In this document: positions 33,576-43,502 of the stretch, one piece after another
Numbering within the stretch: position 1 is the first letter of the stretch
Layout of the letters: each line of letters opens with the position of its first letter
NCBI GenBank assembly: GCA_003669605.1
Contig: QWOP01000085.1
Location: forward strand, 1 to 64,000
Direction: 5' to 3'
DNA from: Planctomycetota bacterium
GTDB taxonomy: Bacteria; Planctomycetota; Planctomycetia; Pirellulales; UBA1268
DNA length: 64,000 bases
Program-made: the position numbers and the translations under genes
Notes under the pieces: generated by a model
The model's input: the letters and a program-made list of their open reading frames with translations, nothing else
Databases searched by the model: none
Told to the model about the DNA's origin: nothing

Positions 33576-36500
33576 ATGGCGAAGCGGACCCCCGCCTTCC
33601 CGCTGTTGCGACTGCTTCTCGTTCCGGCACTCATTGCCGGCGGGGCGGTCGGCTGCACGCGCGGTCGTTACTACACGCAGGCCGACCGGGAAGTGAGCAC
33701 CCTCCTGGCGGAGAAGTCGTGCGATCCGCGCTGGGCGGTGCCTGTCAGTTACAACGTCCGCCAGGACGAGCGCAGCCGCTTCTACGACAGCTACAACCAG
33801 ATCTTCCCGCCGATGCCGCCGGATGATCCCACGTCGCACCGCTACATGCACTGCGTCGATGGCAAGAAGGGCTGGCCGCGCTGGCACAACAACGGCGACC
33901 GGACCACGCTCGACAACCCCGCCTGGCGGGGACGGCTCAATGAGGTGGTGGCACTCACCGATTCTGGCGCCATCAATTTAAATCTCGAATCGGCCATCCG
34001 CCTGGCCTACCTCAATTCACTCGACTGGCAAGACCAGTTGGAGACGCTCTACCTTTCCGCGCTCGACGTCAGCACCGAGCGGTTTCGCTTCGACGTCCAG
34101 CTCTTCGGCGGCAATGCCACCACCTACGCCAACCGCGGTTCGCTCAACGCCGCTGGGCCTTCAACTATCTGGGCCACCGACACCACGCTCCAGGCAAAGA
34201 AGTACTTCGCCACAGCCGGGACGCTGGTGGTCGGCGTCGTCAATTCGATCATGTGGCAGTTTGCCGGGCCTGACAAATACACCAACGTGTCGCTGGTGAA
34301 CTTCAACCTCGTCCAGCCGCTCCTCCGCCGCGCCGGCCGGTCGATCGCGCTTGAGCCGCTGACGATCGTGGAGCGGGCGCTGCTGGGAAACCTCCGGACA
34401 CTGCAGTTCTACCGGCAGGGGTTCTTCCTCCAGATTGCCGTCGGCGCCGGCACCCCCCAGCAGCTCCAGCGCCGCGGCGGCTTCTTCGGTGGCACCGGCT
34501 TCACTGGGTTCACCGGCACGGGCGTGGGGGGCTTCGGCAACATCGGCGGCGTCTTTTTTGGCGGAAACGGCGTCGGCCTCCAGGTCGGCGGCGGTGGTAC
34601 CGGCGGATCGGGCTTTGCCGGTGGCGGTGCCGGCAATGTCGGCGGCTTCCTGGGCCTGCTCCAGATCCGGCAGCAGGTCCGCAATGCCGAGCAGAATCTG
34701 GCCGCGCAAGAGCGCGCCTTGGCGCTGCTGGATGCCAATCTCGAGGCCGGCACGGTGGGGCTCGATCAGGTCGATCAGCTTCGCCAGAGCGTCGAGACCG
34801 GACGGGCTGGCCTTTTGCAGGCCAAGACCGCGCTCACCAACCAGCTTGAAAACTTCAAAGTCAATGTGCTCTGTCTCCCCTCTGACACCGCCGTGGCGCT
34901 GGACGAGGCTTTTATCAAGCCCTTTCAGTTCATCAGCCCGGAGTTGCAATCGCTGCAAAACGACTTTGGCGACTTCCTCGCCAACTATTCCTTCGGGCGT
35001 GAGGAGAATCTGAAGGAAACCGACGACCCACGCGTCGAGGAGTTGACCGGCGACAGGGTCGAAGAAATCCCCGCACCACAGTCGATTCTTCGCGGGGATG
35101 CCGATGAGGATCTGGCTCCAGCCGACGAGGATACAGAGGCCGCCGACGGCAGCGGTGGCGCCAAGGCTGATCGGAGGACCGAGGCCGAGGAGGACCAGGC
35201 CGATGGGGATCTGATCGAGGCCAGTCTGGCAAAGCTCGATGAACTGCGGAAGCGCGTCGAGGAGCAGGCCACTGCGGTTGAGAGCGATCTGACTCGAGCC
35301 CAGGCCGCTGCCGCTGGCCGACTGGCGGAAATGCGGCCCACCGAGCGCGAGACATTCGCCCGCGAGATGAAACTGCTCCGCGACGATCTCGGCAGGCTTC
35401 TCAAGCGGGCACGCGATTCCGAGGGGGAGATGAAACGCCTGCAGCGCAGACTCACCGCCGAGAATGTCCGTGAGATTGCAGACGCTTTCGTCAAGCTTGT
35501 GGCCGACGTCTCAGAGGCCGTCGACGAGATGTCGCTGATCCAGGCGCGGGCCCGGGTGGAGGCGATCTCCATCGATCTGGAGCCCCTCGACCCCGATGTG
35601 GCCTTTGAGATCGCCCGTGCCAACCGGCTCGATTGGATGAACAACCGGGCAGCCCTCGTCGATCAGTGGCGGCTGATCCAGTTCAACGCCGTGTCTTTGC
35701 TGGCTGGGCTCGATGTGGTGGTGGCGGGCGACGTGAGCACCGTCGGCAACAATCCGGCGAAATTCCGCACTCCCACCGGATCGCTGTCGGCCGGCGTCCA
35801 GTTTGATGCGCCGTTTACGCGGCTGGTGGAACGAAATAACTTCCGCCAGGCGATCCTCGATTACCAGCAGGTCCGCCGGCAGCAGATTCAGTACGAGGAC
35901 CGAATCAAGCTCTCGCTTCGCTCGACGCTGCGGCAACTCGATCTCGATAAGCGGAACCTGGAAACCCAGCGGCGGGCGGTGATCATCGCCATCCGCCGCG
36001 TCGATCAGACGCGGCTCACGCTCAGTCAGCCAGCCCCGCCGCCGCCGCTCCCCGGTCCGGCCGGCAGCCCGCTGGCCGACATCAACGCTGGCCAACTTGG
36101 CCCCACCGCCACCATCAACCTGATCTTCGCTTTCAACGATCTGCGGAGCACGCAGGATGCGCTGACGAGCATCTGGATCAACTATTACGCCACCCGGGCT
36201 GCGCTCGCGCAGCAATTGGGAGTCATGGATCTCACCGATGACGGGCTGTGGGTCGACAAGCCCTTTTCAGGCGCCGAGCGGTGCGCGGAGGACGAAATGC
36301 CTCTGCCGCCGGCGGTCCCTGAGGAATGGCTCAAGCACCTCGAAGAGATCGACTCCCCAGCCCCGAAGGCCGCCAACGTCGACGACAAGGGGAGGGAAAT
36401 GCCCGCCCCTCCGGCCATCCGGCCCCCCGTCCAGGCCGATCCGTTGCCGGCTGCTGCGGATGACGAGCACGCCGCCCCTACCAGCCCCAAGAAAAACTTC

Positions 36501-36578
36501 CTTTGGCCGCTGAAACTCCCCGCAGCGGCCACTTCCGGCCGGAGTGGCAATGCGGTGAAAGTGCCCGTTGACCGCTGA
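33576..36578 (+). CDS. TolC-family outer membrane efflux protein with large insertions
   Basis: A 1000-aa outer-membrane factor, about twice the usual TolC length. It starts with a lipoprotein-like signal (LIAGGAVGC). TolC-like helical stretches include NLESAIRLAYLNSLDWQDQ, QIRQQVRNAEQNLAAQERAL, NFRQAILDYQQVRRQQ and a final YYATRAALAQQLGVMDL. Two insertions interrupt the fold: a Gly/Phe-rich segment at about 298-358, and an acidic then highly helical region at about 468-642 with coiled-coil character. The last 100 residues are Pro-rich. It probably forms the exit duct for the adaptor, permease and ATPase encoded downstream. A divergent BBP7 gene lies upstream. Confidence 0.85.
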   Translation: MAKRTPAFPLLRLLLVPALIAGGAVGCTRGRYYTQADREVSTLLAEKSCDPRWAVPVSYNVRQDERSRFYDSYNQIFPPMPPDDPTSHRYMHCVDGKKGWPRWHNNGDRTTLDNPAWRGRLNEVVALTDSGAINLNLESAIRLAYLNSLDWQDQLETLYLSALDVSTERFRFDVQLFGGNATTYANRGSLNAAGPSTIWATDTTLQAKKYFATAGTLVVGVVNSIMWQFAGPDKYTNVSLVNFNLVQPLLRRAGRSIALEPLTIVERALLGNLRTLQFYRQGFFLQIAVGAGTPQQLQRRGGFFGGTGFTGFTGTGVGGFGNIGGVFFGGNGVGLQVGGGGTGGSGFAGGGAGNVGGFLGLLQIRQQVRNAEQNLAAQERALALLDANLEAGTVGLDQVDQLRQSVETGRAGLLQAKTALTNQLENFKVNVLCLPSDTAVALDEAFIKPFQFISPELQSLQNDFGDFLANYSFGREENLKETDDPRVEELTGDRVEEIPAPQSILRGDADEDLAPADEDTEAADGSGGAKADRRTEAEEDQADGDLIEASLAKLDELRKRVEEQATAVESDLTRAQAAAAGRLAEMRPTERETFAREMKLLRDDLGRLLKRARDSEGEMKRLQRRLTAENVREIADAFVKLVADVSEAVDEMSLIQARARVEAISIDLEPLDPDVAFEIARANRLDWMNNRAALVDQWRLIQFNAVSLLAGLDVVVAGDVSTVGNNPAKFRTPTGSLSAGVQFDAPFTRLVERNNFRQAILDYQQVRRQQIQYEDRIKLSLRSTLRQLDLDKRNLETQRRAVIIAIRRVDQTRLTLSQPAPPPPLPGPAGSPLADINAGQLGPTATINLIFAFNDLRSTQDALTSIWINYYATRAALAQQLGVMDLTDDGLWVDKPFSGAERCAEDEMPLPPAVPEEWLKHLEEIDSPAPKAANVDDKGREMPAPPAIRPPVQADPLPAAADDEHAAPTSPKKNFLWPLKLPAAATSGRSGNAVKVPVDR

Positions 36579-36707
36579 GGGGTTTCTGGATCGCAGCCAG
36601 GTTGCAGCCAGATTAATACGGATGATTCGCCAACCAAACGCATAGAATGAGCCTGTCAGACGGCGTCGCTTCGCTGCACAGAAAGCCCTCCGGGATTTTC
36701 CATCTCC

Positions 36708-38312
36708 ATGAACGACCCGAAAACCCTCCTCGCCTCCCCGGCGGCCGACGTGTCTGCTCCGCGAGCCGGTGCCGCGGATGTGGCAGCCATCGCCGAGATC
36801 CTCGGCGACCCGATCTCCGACAGCGGGGGAGTGGTCGCCAGACGCCGTTGGCGGTTTCCCTGGAAGACGCTCCTCACGCTGGCGGTGCTCGGCGGCGGCG
36901 TGGTGGCCTCGCCCTGGGTGCTTGCGCACATCGGCCGGGGCAATAGCGCCAATCCGCTCCTGGCGCTTCCGGCCTACACAGCGCAGCGAGCCGACCTGAC
37001 GATCTCTGTCACCGAGGACGGCAGCATGGTCAGCGATGAAAACGTCGATGTCGTCTGCGCGGTCGCTGGCGGCGCTACCATCGTCTGGCTGATCGATGAC
37101 GGCTCAAGGGTCACTGAAGGAACCGAACTGGTCAAGCTTGACAGTTCAAAACTCTCCGAGGATGTCTCGGCCCAGAAGATCAACTACGAGAAGTCAAGAG
37201 CGGCCAACATCCAAGCGGCCAAGGACTATAGCGCTTCGAAGATTGCCGTCGAGGAGTATGTGGAGGGGACGTACAAGAAGGATCTTCGGAAGGCGGAGTC
37301 GGATGTCAGCGCCACCACCGAGCGCCTGCAGTCAACGAAAAACTCCCTCGAGCATGGCCAGCGGATGTTCCGCAAGGGCTACATCACTCCCCAGCAACTC
37401 GATGCGCAGAAGTCGGCTGTTGACCGCGCCGATCTCGACAAGGGGACTGCCGAGATCGCTCTCGACGTCCTCAAGCGTTTTGGTCGGCCGAAGATGCTCA
37501 CCGAATTGGAGAGCAAGCGCGACGCCGCCGAGGCCAAGCGAGACAGCGAGCAGGCGGCCTTGGAACTGGAGAAGGCGAAACTCGATCGGCTCAGTTCGCA
37601 ACTGGCTAAGTGCGTGCTAACGGCGCCAAAGGATGGGCTGGTGATCTACGCCAACGACCGCAATCGCGACGCCGCGACGGAGATCAAGAACGGCGCCAAG
37701 GTCAACGAGGGCACGACCATTCTCCGGCTTCCAAACCTCAGCCGGATGCGCGCCGATGTCGAGGTCCATGAGGCGAAGGTGGATAAGATCCGCACCGGTA
37801 TGCGGGCCCGCGTGAAGGTGCAGGGGCGTGACTTCGATGGTTCTGTGGCGGCGGTGGCCAACCGCCCCCAGTCCAACTGGATGTCGACGGCCAAGAAATA
37901 CGTTGTCCAGGTAAAGATCGACGGCGAGCCTGGCGATCTGCGCCCTGGATTCACTGCCGAAGTGGAGATCATTGTCGCCGAACTCAAGGACGTGATCACC
38001 GTGCCGATCGCCGGCGTCATCGAGCGCCGTGGTCAGTATTACTGCGCCGTCCGCAAAGGGGACACGATCGACAAACGGCTGGTGACGATTGGTCAGGGCA
38101 ACGACAAACTGATTGAAATCTCCACCGGGCTTGAGGATGGCGAGTCGGTGATTCTCAATCCCCGCGCCGTGTTCAGTGAGGAGGATGCCGCTGCTGAGGA
38201 GTCAGTGGCCGGAGGCGATGGGGGGAGACGTCCCGGAGAGGGCCCGCCGGCGGCGAAGGGCCCGGCTGCCGCTGCGCCGGCGGCGGCGAAGGGGGCTGCC
38301 AAACAGGGGTAA
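36708..38312 (+). CDS. Efflux periplasmic adaptor subunit (HlyD/MacA family)
   Basis: A 534-aa membrane-fusion protein. Residues 1-80 contain a cytoplasmic stretch and one transmembrane helix (LLTLAVLGGGVVASPWVLAH). A biotinyl-lipoyl-like segment (VVCAVAGGATIVWLIDDGSRV) follows, then a long coiled-coil of roughly residues 145 to 300, the second lipoyl half (LVIYANDRNRDAATEIKNGAKV), and the beta-barrel and membrane-proximal domains (TVPIAGVIERRGQYYCAVRKG). It should bridge the MacB-type permease and the TolC-like duct. A Pro/Ala-rich tail closes it. It is the second gene of the four-gene efflux unit, all on the plus strand. Confidence 0.9.
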   Translation: MNDPKTLLASPAADVSAPRAGAADVAAIAEILGDPISDSGGVVARRRWRFPWKTLLTLAVLGGGVVASPWVLAHIGRGNSANPLLALPAYTAQRADLTISVTEDGSMVSDENVDVVCAVAGGATIVWLIDDGSRVTEGTELVKLDSSKLSEDVSAQKINYEKSRAANIQAAKDYSASKIAVEEYVEGTYKKDLRKAESDVSATTERLQSTKNSLEHGQRMFRKGYITPQQLDAQKSAVDRADLDKGTAEIALDVLKRFGRPKMLTELESKRDAAEAKRDSEQAALELEKAKLDRLSSQLAKCVLTAPKDGLVIYANDRNRDAATEIKNGAKVNEGTTILRLPNLSRMRADVEVHEAKVDKIRTGMRARVKVQGRDFDGSVAAVANRPQSNWMSTAKKYVVQVKIDGEPGDLRPGFTAEVEIIVAELKDVITVPIAGVIERRGQYYCAVRKGDTIDKRLVTIGQGNDKLIEISTGLEDGESVILNPRAVFSEEDAAAEESVAGGDGGRRPGEGPPAAKGPAAAAPAAAKGAAKQG

Positions 38313-38435
38313 TCGCATCCCTCCTGCCCTGTCGGAGCGGAGCCGATCGATCGATTGGTGGCATTGGGGAACTCGTCTGACAATGAGCCGGAGACGTCTT
38401 GAGGATTGGGGTCCCAGAGCCCCGGAAAGCCCGCC

Positions 38436-39761
38436 GTGAATCTGTTCCAGCAACTCCGTCTCGGCTTCCGCAGCCTGCTGTTGCACAAGCTCCGTTCGGC
38501 GCTTGCGGTGCTGGGGATCCTGATCGGCGTCACGGCCGTGATCTGGCTCGTGGCGATGGGGGAGGGGGTCAGTTACCAAGCGCAGCAGCAGATCAAGGAT
38601 TTGGGGGCGACGAGCATCATCGTCCGCAGCATCAAGCCGGCCGAGGAGTCGTCACGCGACTCTGGGGCGCGGATGGGCATCAGTTACGGCCTGCTGCGCG
38701 AGGACTTCGAACGGATCATCACCAATGTCCCCACCATCAGCCGCGCTGTGCCGATGCGGGAAATCAGTCGGGAAGTCCGCCACCGCGAGCACTTCGTCGA
38801 TGGTCAGGTGATCGCCTGCACGCCCGACTACTTCGGCATGACCAGGCTCCGCATCGCCCGCGGCCGGGCGCTGTCGGAGGTCGACATCCAGACCTATGCC
38901 AATGTGGTCGTGCTCGCCCATGAGGCGGCGATGAAACTGTTTCCCATCGAGGATCCGCTCGGCCGCGCTGTGCAGATCGGCCAGGAGTTTTACGTCATCG
39001 TCGGAATCGCCGTGCAGCGGTCGGCGGCGGCGGCGATTGGCGGCAGCCTCGATGCCCGCCAGTACGACCGCGACGTCTACATTCCCCTCTCTACCTTCCG
39101 CTCTCGGATCGGTGACCGCGTGGCCACGATCCGCGCCGGTGCCTTCCAGTTGGAAACGGTCGAACTGACACAGATCACCGCCGTGGTCGATGACATGAAG
39201 GAGGTCGATGCCACCGCCGACATCATTCGCTCGCTCCTCCAGCGGTACCACAAAGTAGTCGACTACGCGGTTGTCGTTCCCAAGGAGCTCCTCGAACAGG
39301 CCGAGACGATGCGGGCGATGTTCAACGTCCTCCTCCTCCTGATCGCGGGGATCTCGCTGTTGGTGGGGGGCATCGGGATCATGAATATCATGCTCGCCAC
39401 GGTCACGGAGCGGACGAGAGAGATTGGAATCCGCCGGGCGTTGGGGGCCACCAAGGGGGAGATCGTGCAGCAGTTTCTCTGGGAGACCGTGGTCCTTTCT
39501 GGCACCGGCGGTCTTTTGGGAGTGATCTTTGGATTTCTCTGCGGTCCCACGGTCAATGGCGTCCGCCGGGCAGTGGGCCTGTTCCTTCCTGAAGTGTGGG
39601 CGGCGCTACCGCCGAATATCCGTAACCTCGAACCGCGGTTGGCGCCGTGGTCGATCGTGGCGGCGTTTGGCATCTCCGTCGGCGTGGGGATCGTGTTCGG
39701 AATCTATCCGGCCCGCCGCGCCGCCAACATGGATCCGATTGAGGCGCTGCGCCATGAATAG
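38436..39761 (+). CDS. ABC transporter permease (MacB/FtsX type)
   Basis: A 441-aa permease with the MacB topology: one N-terminal helix (HKLRSALAVLGILIGVTAVIW), a large periplasmic domain of about 230 residues, then three C-terminal helices starting at NVLLLLIAGISLLVGGIGIMN. The FtsX signature TERTREIGIRRALGATKGEI is present. GTG 38436 is chosen because GGAAAG sits six bases upstream; an earlier TTG at 38406 lacks one. The ATPase gene starts inside the end of this gene (overlap of eight bases), so they are co-translated. The exported substrate is unknown; MacB systems move peptides, lipoproteins and macrolides. Confidence 0.92.
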   Translation: MNLFQQLRLGFRSLLLHKLRSALAVLGILIGVTAVIWLVAMGEGVSYQAQQQIKDLGATSIIVRSIKPAEESSRDSGARMGISYGLLREDFERIITNVPTISRAVPMREISREVRHREHFVDGQVIACTPDYFGMTRLRIARGRALSEVDIQTYANVVVLAHEAAMKLFPIEDPLGRAVQIGQEFYVIVGIAVQRSAAAAIGGSLDARQYDRDVYIPLSTFRSRIGDRVATIRAGAFQLETVELTQITAVVDDMKEVDATADIIRSLLQRYHKVVDYAVVVPKELLEQAETMRAMFNVLLLLIAGISLLVGGIGIMNIMLATVTERTREIGIRRALGATKGEIVQQFLWETVVLSGTGGLLGVIFGFLCGPTVNGVRRAVGLFLPEVWAALPPNIRNLEPRLAPWSIVAAFGISVGVGIVFGIYPARRAANMDPIEALRHE

Positions 39762-40530
39762 CGATCGAGCGATCACCAGAGGAAGCAACGCGGTCGGTGT
39801 GCCGCCGGTAGGCGCTCCGAGTGCGGATGTCGTCGCCGCGATCCGCGGCGTCTCGAAGGTCTATTCTCTCGGCGGGCATCAGGTGAAGGCGCTCGACAAC
39901 GTCTCAATCGATTTTCGCCAGGGCGATTTCGTCGCCATTATGGGCTCGTCTGGGTCGGGCAAGAGCACATTGCTCAACGTCCTCGGCTGCCTCGACCGCC
40001 CCACCGCAGGGCAGTATTACCTCGCCGGCCAAGACGTGGCGGTGATGGATGACGAGACGCTGTCGCGGGTCCGGGGACGTTATCTGGGATTTATCTTCCA
40101 GTCCTACAATCTCATCCAGCAATTGAGCGTGGTGGAGAATATCGAGGTGCCGCTGTCGTACCAGCGACCGCCGATGCCGGGCGGTCGGGAGCGGTGTTTG
40201 AAACTGGCCGAACTGGTCGGTCTCTCCGGTCGACTCGGGCACCGTCCCACGGAACTTTCCGGCGGCCAGCAGCAGCGCGTCGCGATCGCCCGGGCGCTGG
40301 TCAACAACCCGCACGTCATTCTGGCCGACGAGCCGACCGGGAATCTCGACACCGCCACCAGCCACGACATCATGAATCTCCTCGACGCCCTCAATCAGGC
40401 GGGGAGGACGATTGTGATGGTGACCCACGAGAACGACATCGCCGAGCGGGCGCGGCGGATTGTGCGGTTGCGGGATGGGCGGATCGAGTCGGTGGCCGAC
40501 GTCCGCCCGGCGCTGCTGTCGACGCGGTGA
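39754..40530 (+). CDS. ABC transporter ATP-binding protein (MacB/LolD type)
   Basis: A 258-aa nucleotide-binding protein. Walker A is GSSGSGKST at residues 64-72, followed by the Q-loop in FIFQSYNLI, the signature LSGGQQQR, Walker [13 protein letters not shown], and the switch His in MVTHEND, all intact. It powers the permease encoded just upstream. Being a separate polypeptide, the system has LolCDE-like gene split but a MacAB-TolC-like adaptor and duct. The ATG lies inside the permease gene, close to its end. Last gene of the efflux operon, followed by a convergent hydrolase gene. Confidence 0.95.
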   Translation: MNSDRAITRGSNAVGVPPVGAPSADVVAAIRGVSKVYSLGGHQVKALDNVSIDFRQGDFVAIMGSSGSGKSTLLNVLGCLDRPTAGQYYLAGQDVAVMDDETLSRVRGRYLGFIFQSYNLIQQLSVVENIEVPLSYQRPPMPGGRERCLKLAELVGLSGRLGHRPTELSGGQQQRVAIARALVNNPHVILADEPTGNLDTATSHDIMNLLDALNQAGRTIVMVTHENDIAERARRIVRLRDGRIESVADVRPALLSTR

Positions 40531-40548
40531 GGATCTGTCTTTGGCAGG

Positions 40549-41784
40549 TCATCCCACCGCAGCGCGACTCCCCGCGGCCGCGGGGAGCCGAAGGCTCCGG
40601 TCTCCACTGGTCAGCCGCGCCTGGCGGGAAGCAGGTCGCTTGGCGTGCCGCTCCAAGAATCGGCAGAGCCGCTGGTGATATCGGTGGGACGCCCGCCGGA
40701 GCGAACGGTTGTGGTTGGCCGCCGGCACAATCCACAGCCGCGGCCGCCGGGGGACGAGCTTTCGCAGGCGGCGTGCCAGTTCCACCGGGACGGTGCTGTC
40801 GCGGCCGCCGTGGATCATGAACCAGGGCTGATGAACGGCGAGGATTTCCTGGGCAAGGTTGATGCAGGTGTGGCCGAGCCTGCGGGCGACGATCGACTGA
40901 ATCATCGCTCCATAGAAGCAATGCAGGCACCAGGGGAGGCGGACCAGGAGCGGTGCAAAGGGGACAAACTGGGGGATGAACCGGCGGATCGTGGAGGCCG
41001 TCACCCAGTGCGATACGAAGGCGCCGTCGGTCACCACCCCCCAGATGCCGTCGCACCTTCCGGCCGCGGTCAGGGCCGCTGAGCCTCCGCGGCTGAGTCC
41101 CATCAATGCCACGCCGCGGGGATCGGCGTCCTTCTGGCTGCGGACAAACGCCACGGCTCCGAGGACGTCACTGACCTCATGCTCCGTCGTCCAGGCCCGC
41201 GGATCGTAGCCGGACATGCGACTGCTTTGGCCGTGGTTACGGAAGTCGAAGGAGAAGACGTCGAAGCCCCGCTCGAGGAGACCAGTGATATAGGGAGCGG
41301 CGCTGTGTCTGTCCCCGCGGAATTCGTGGCAGAAGACCACGATCCCCCGCCGTGGCCCCGGGGAGCGGTGGTGCACCAATGATCCCCGGAGGAGTTGGCC
41401 GTCAGCGGCAGTAAAATCGCAAGTCCGGCAGGTCGCGAGCGCTTCCAGGGAAAAATGGCCGGCGCTTCCGGCGCCGAGCGTGCCGATCCGGTCGCAGGTA
41501 TCGATGGTCCACCGCAGGTGGTAGAGCCAGATCCCCACCAGCAAGACGCCGGGGAGCACGAGGAGGATCACGTAGGGCATGGCCGGCAGCATGAGCAGCA
41601 TGAGCATGCTAAGCAGGATGAGGGGCGTCACGCCAATTCCCGCTGGCTCGGATGGTCCGGCAATTCTGGTCGCTTCCGGTCCATCCGGGGCACGCGCAGA
41701 CCGCCGCCAATCGTCCCTGTCGGCGGGTTGAATGTCAACCATGAGGCGGTCCTGGTGAGACTTCCCACCAACCGCTGCCGTCAT
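40549..41784 (-). CDS. Membrane-anchored alpha/beta hydrolase
   Basis: A 411-aa hydrolase with two N-terminal hydrophobic segments (LILLSMLMLLMLPAMP and YVILLVLPGVLLVGIWLYHL) and a cytoplasmic or periplasmic alpha/beta-hydrolase domain. The nucleophile elbow GLSRGG contains Ser231, the acid is likely Asp in HGGRDSTVP, and the His is in AANHNRS, in the right order. Oxyanion-side CHEFRGD is present. It is a serine esterase or lipase-like enzyme; substrate unknown. Both ATG 41784 (GGAGG ten bases upstream) and ATG 41742 (AGGA eight bases upstream) are plausible. It converges with the efflux operon and is divergent from the carboxylase. Confidence 0.83.
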   Translation of the reverse strand: MTAAVGGKSHQDRLMVDIQPADRDDWRRSARAPDGPEATRIAGPSEPAGIGVTPLILLSMLMLLMLPAMPYVILLVLPGVLLVGIWLYHLRWTIDTCDRIGTLGAGSAGHFSLEALATCRTCDFTAADGQLLRGSLVHHRSPGPRRGIVVFCHEFRGDRHSAAPYITGLLERGFDVFSFDFRNHGQSSRMSGYDPRAWTTEHEVSDVLGAVAFVRSQKDADPRGVALMGLSRGGSAALTAAGRCDGIWGVVTDGAFVSHWVTASTIRRFIPQFVPFAPLLVRLPWCLHCFYGAMIQSIVARRLGHTCINLAQEILAVHQPWFMIHGGRDSTVPVELARRLRKLVPRRPRLWIVPAANHNRSLRRASHRYHQRLCRFLERHAKRPASRQARLTSGDRSLRLPAAAGSRAAVG

Positions 41785-41915
41785 TCAAATCCAGCCTCCA
41801 GCAGATTCGCGTGGCGAACGTCGCCGGCACCATCTTGAGTGACGTGCCTTCCTCCCCGATGGCCGGCAGAGATAGACTCCGACAGAGACTGGACCAGGGC
41901 AGGCGGAGACGACCG

Positions 41916-43502
41916 ATGGCGACGCTGCGGGAGTTGACCGACGCGATCCGCAGCCAGGAGGAGGTGCTGCTCCAGGGTGGAGGGCCATCCGGCCAGGAGC
42001 GGCAGCGGAAGCTCGGCCGGCTGCCGGTGCGGGAACGCCTGGCGCTGCTTCTCGATGAGGGAACGCCATTCCTCGAGACCGGCCTGTGGGCCGCCCACGG
42101 GATGTACCCGGAATTCGGCGCCATCCCCGCGGCGGGGATTGTCACCGGCATCGGTTGGATCGCCGGTCGGCCCTGTCTGGTGGCCGCCAACGATGCCACG
42201 GTGAAAGCCGGAGCGATGTTTCCGCAGTCGGTGAAGAAATTGATCCGTGCGCAGAAGACGGCCTACCGGCTCCGACTGCCGATCGTCTACCTCGTCGATT
42301 CTTCCGGTGTCTTCCTCCCTCTGCAGGACGAGATCTTCCCCGACGAGGACGACTTCGGCCGCATCTTCCGCAACAACGCCGTTCTGGCCGCCGAGGGGAT
42401 CCCGCAGATCGCCGCCGTGATGGGCAACTGTATCGCCGGAGGAGCCTACCTCCCGGTGCTCTGTGACAAGGTGTTGATGACGGAGGGGAGCCAACTCTGT
42501 CTGGCCGGGCCGGCCCTGGTGAAGGCGGCCATCGGGCAATCGGTCGACCCAGAGGAACTCGGTGGGGCCACGATGCACGCCACACTCAGCGGCACCGTCG
42601 ACTTCCACGAACCCGATGACGCCGCCTGCCTGGGGCGGATCAGGGAATTGATCGATCTTCTGCCAGGACGGGGCGAGCCGGCCAGCGGTCGGGCGCCGGC
42701 TGCTCCCGTGGAGGAGGTCTACCGGATCGTACCGGCCGACGGCCGGGGGGAATACGAGGTCCGCGACCTGCTCGCTTGCATCATCGATTCCGGCAGCCTC
42801 GCCGAGAGCAGCCCAGACCACGGCCGGACCCTGCTCACCGCCTACGCCCGCATCGGCGGCCGCCCGGCGGGGATCGTCGCCAACGCCCGCCGCCGCGTCA
42901 CATCCCCCCACGGCGAGGTGCAGATCGGCGGCGTGCTCTACGGCGACGCCGCCCGCAAAGCGGCCCGGTTCGTGACCGACTGCGACCGCAACCGAATTCC
43001 ACTGATCTTCATCCAGGATGTGCAGGGCTTCATGGTGGGGCGCGAGGCGGAGCAGTCAGGCATCATCCGCTCTGGTGCCGAACTCGTCCGGGCGATGAGT
43101 ATCGCCACCGTGCCCAAGTTCACCTGTATCGTGGGCAGCTCCTACGGGGCGGGACACTATGCAATGTGTGGCCGGGCCTACGATCCCAGCCTGATCCTTG
43201 CTTGGCCCAACGCGCGCTACGCCGTGATGGGGGGGGGCCAAGCGGCCGAAACGATCCTCAGCCTCAAAGTTCGTGACGCTGAAAAGCAAGGGAAGCCGCT
43301 GAGCCCCCGGGACATCGAAACTCTCGGCGAGCATGTCCGCGAGACCTACCGGGAGCAGACCGACATCCGCTATGCCGCCGCCCGCGGCTGGGTGGATGCC
43401 ATCATCGAGCCCCACCAGACGCGGACTTGGTTGGCTGCCGCGTTGGCCGCGGTGCCCCCAACCCCCCGAGGCGCGCCGCCGGTGACCAGGAGAGAGGTGT
43501 GA
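41916..43502 (+). CDS. Acyl-CoA carboxylase beta (carboxyltransferase) subunit
   Basis: A 528-aa carboxyltransferase subunit of the propionyl-, methylcrotonyl- or geranyl-CoA carboxylase class. It transfers carboxyl from carboxybiotin to an acyl-CoA. Both halves are visible: acyl-CoA-binding features around IVTGIGWIAGRPCLVAANDATVKAG and GGAYLPVLCD in the N-terminal part, and carboxybiotin-side QDVQGFMVGREAEQSGIIR and GSSYGAGHYAMCGRAYDP in the C-terminal part. This length and the HPxxx-type start fit the methylcrotonyl-CoA carboxylase group, as in leucine or terpene degradation. The ATG at 41916 follows GGAG at the right distance. No alpha (biotin carboxylase) subunit is in the window. The next gene overlaps by four bases. 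Confidence 0.88.
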   Translation: MATLRELTDAIRSQEEVLLQGGGPSGQERQRKLGRLPVRERLALLLDEGTPFLETGLWAAHGMYPEFGAIPAAGIVTGIGWIAGRPCLVAANDATVKAGAMFPQSVKKLIRAQKTAYRLRLPIVYLVDSSGVFLPLQDEIFPDEDDFGRIFRNNAVLAAEGIPQIAAVMGNCIAGGAYLPVLCDKVLMTEGSQLCLAGPALVKAAIGQSVDPEELGGATMHATLSGTVDFHEPDDAACLGRIRELIDLLPGRGEPASGRAPAAPVEEVYRIVPADGRGEYEVRDLLACIIDSGSLAESSPDHGRTLLTAYARIGGRPAGIVANARRRVTSPHGEVQIGGVLYGDAARKAARFVTDCDRNRIPLIFIQDVQGFMVGREAEQSGIIRSGAELVRAMSIATVPKFTCIVGSSYGAGHYAMCGRAYDPSLILAWPNARYAVMGGGQAAETILSLKVRDAEKQGKPLSPRDIETLGEHVRETYREQTDIRYAAARGWVDAIIEPHQTRTWLAAALAAVPPTPRGAPPVTRREV

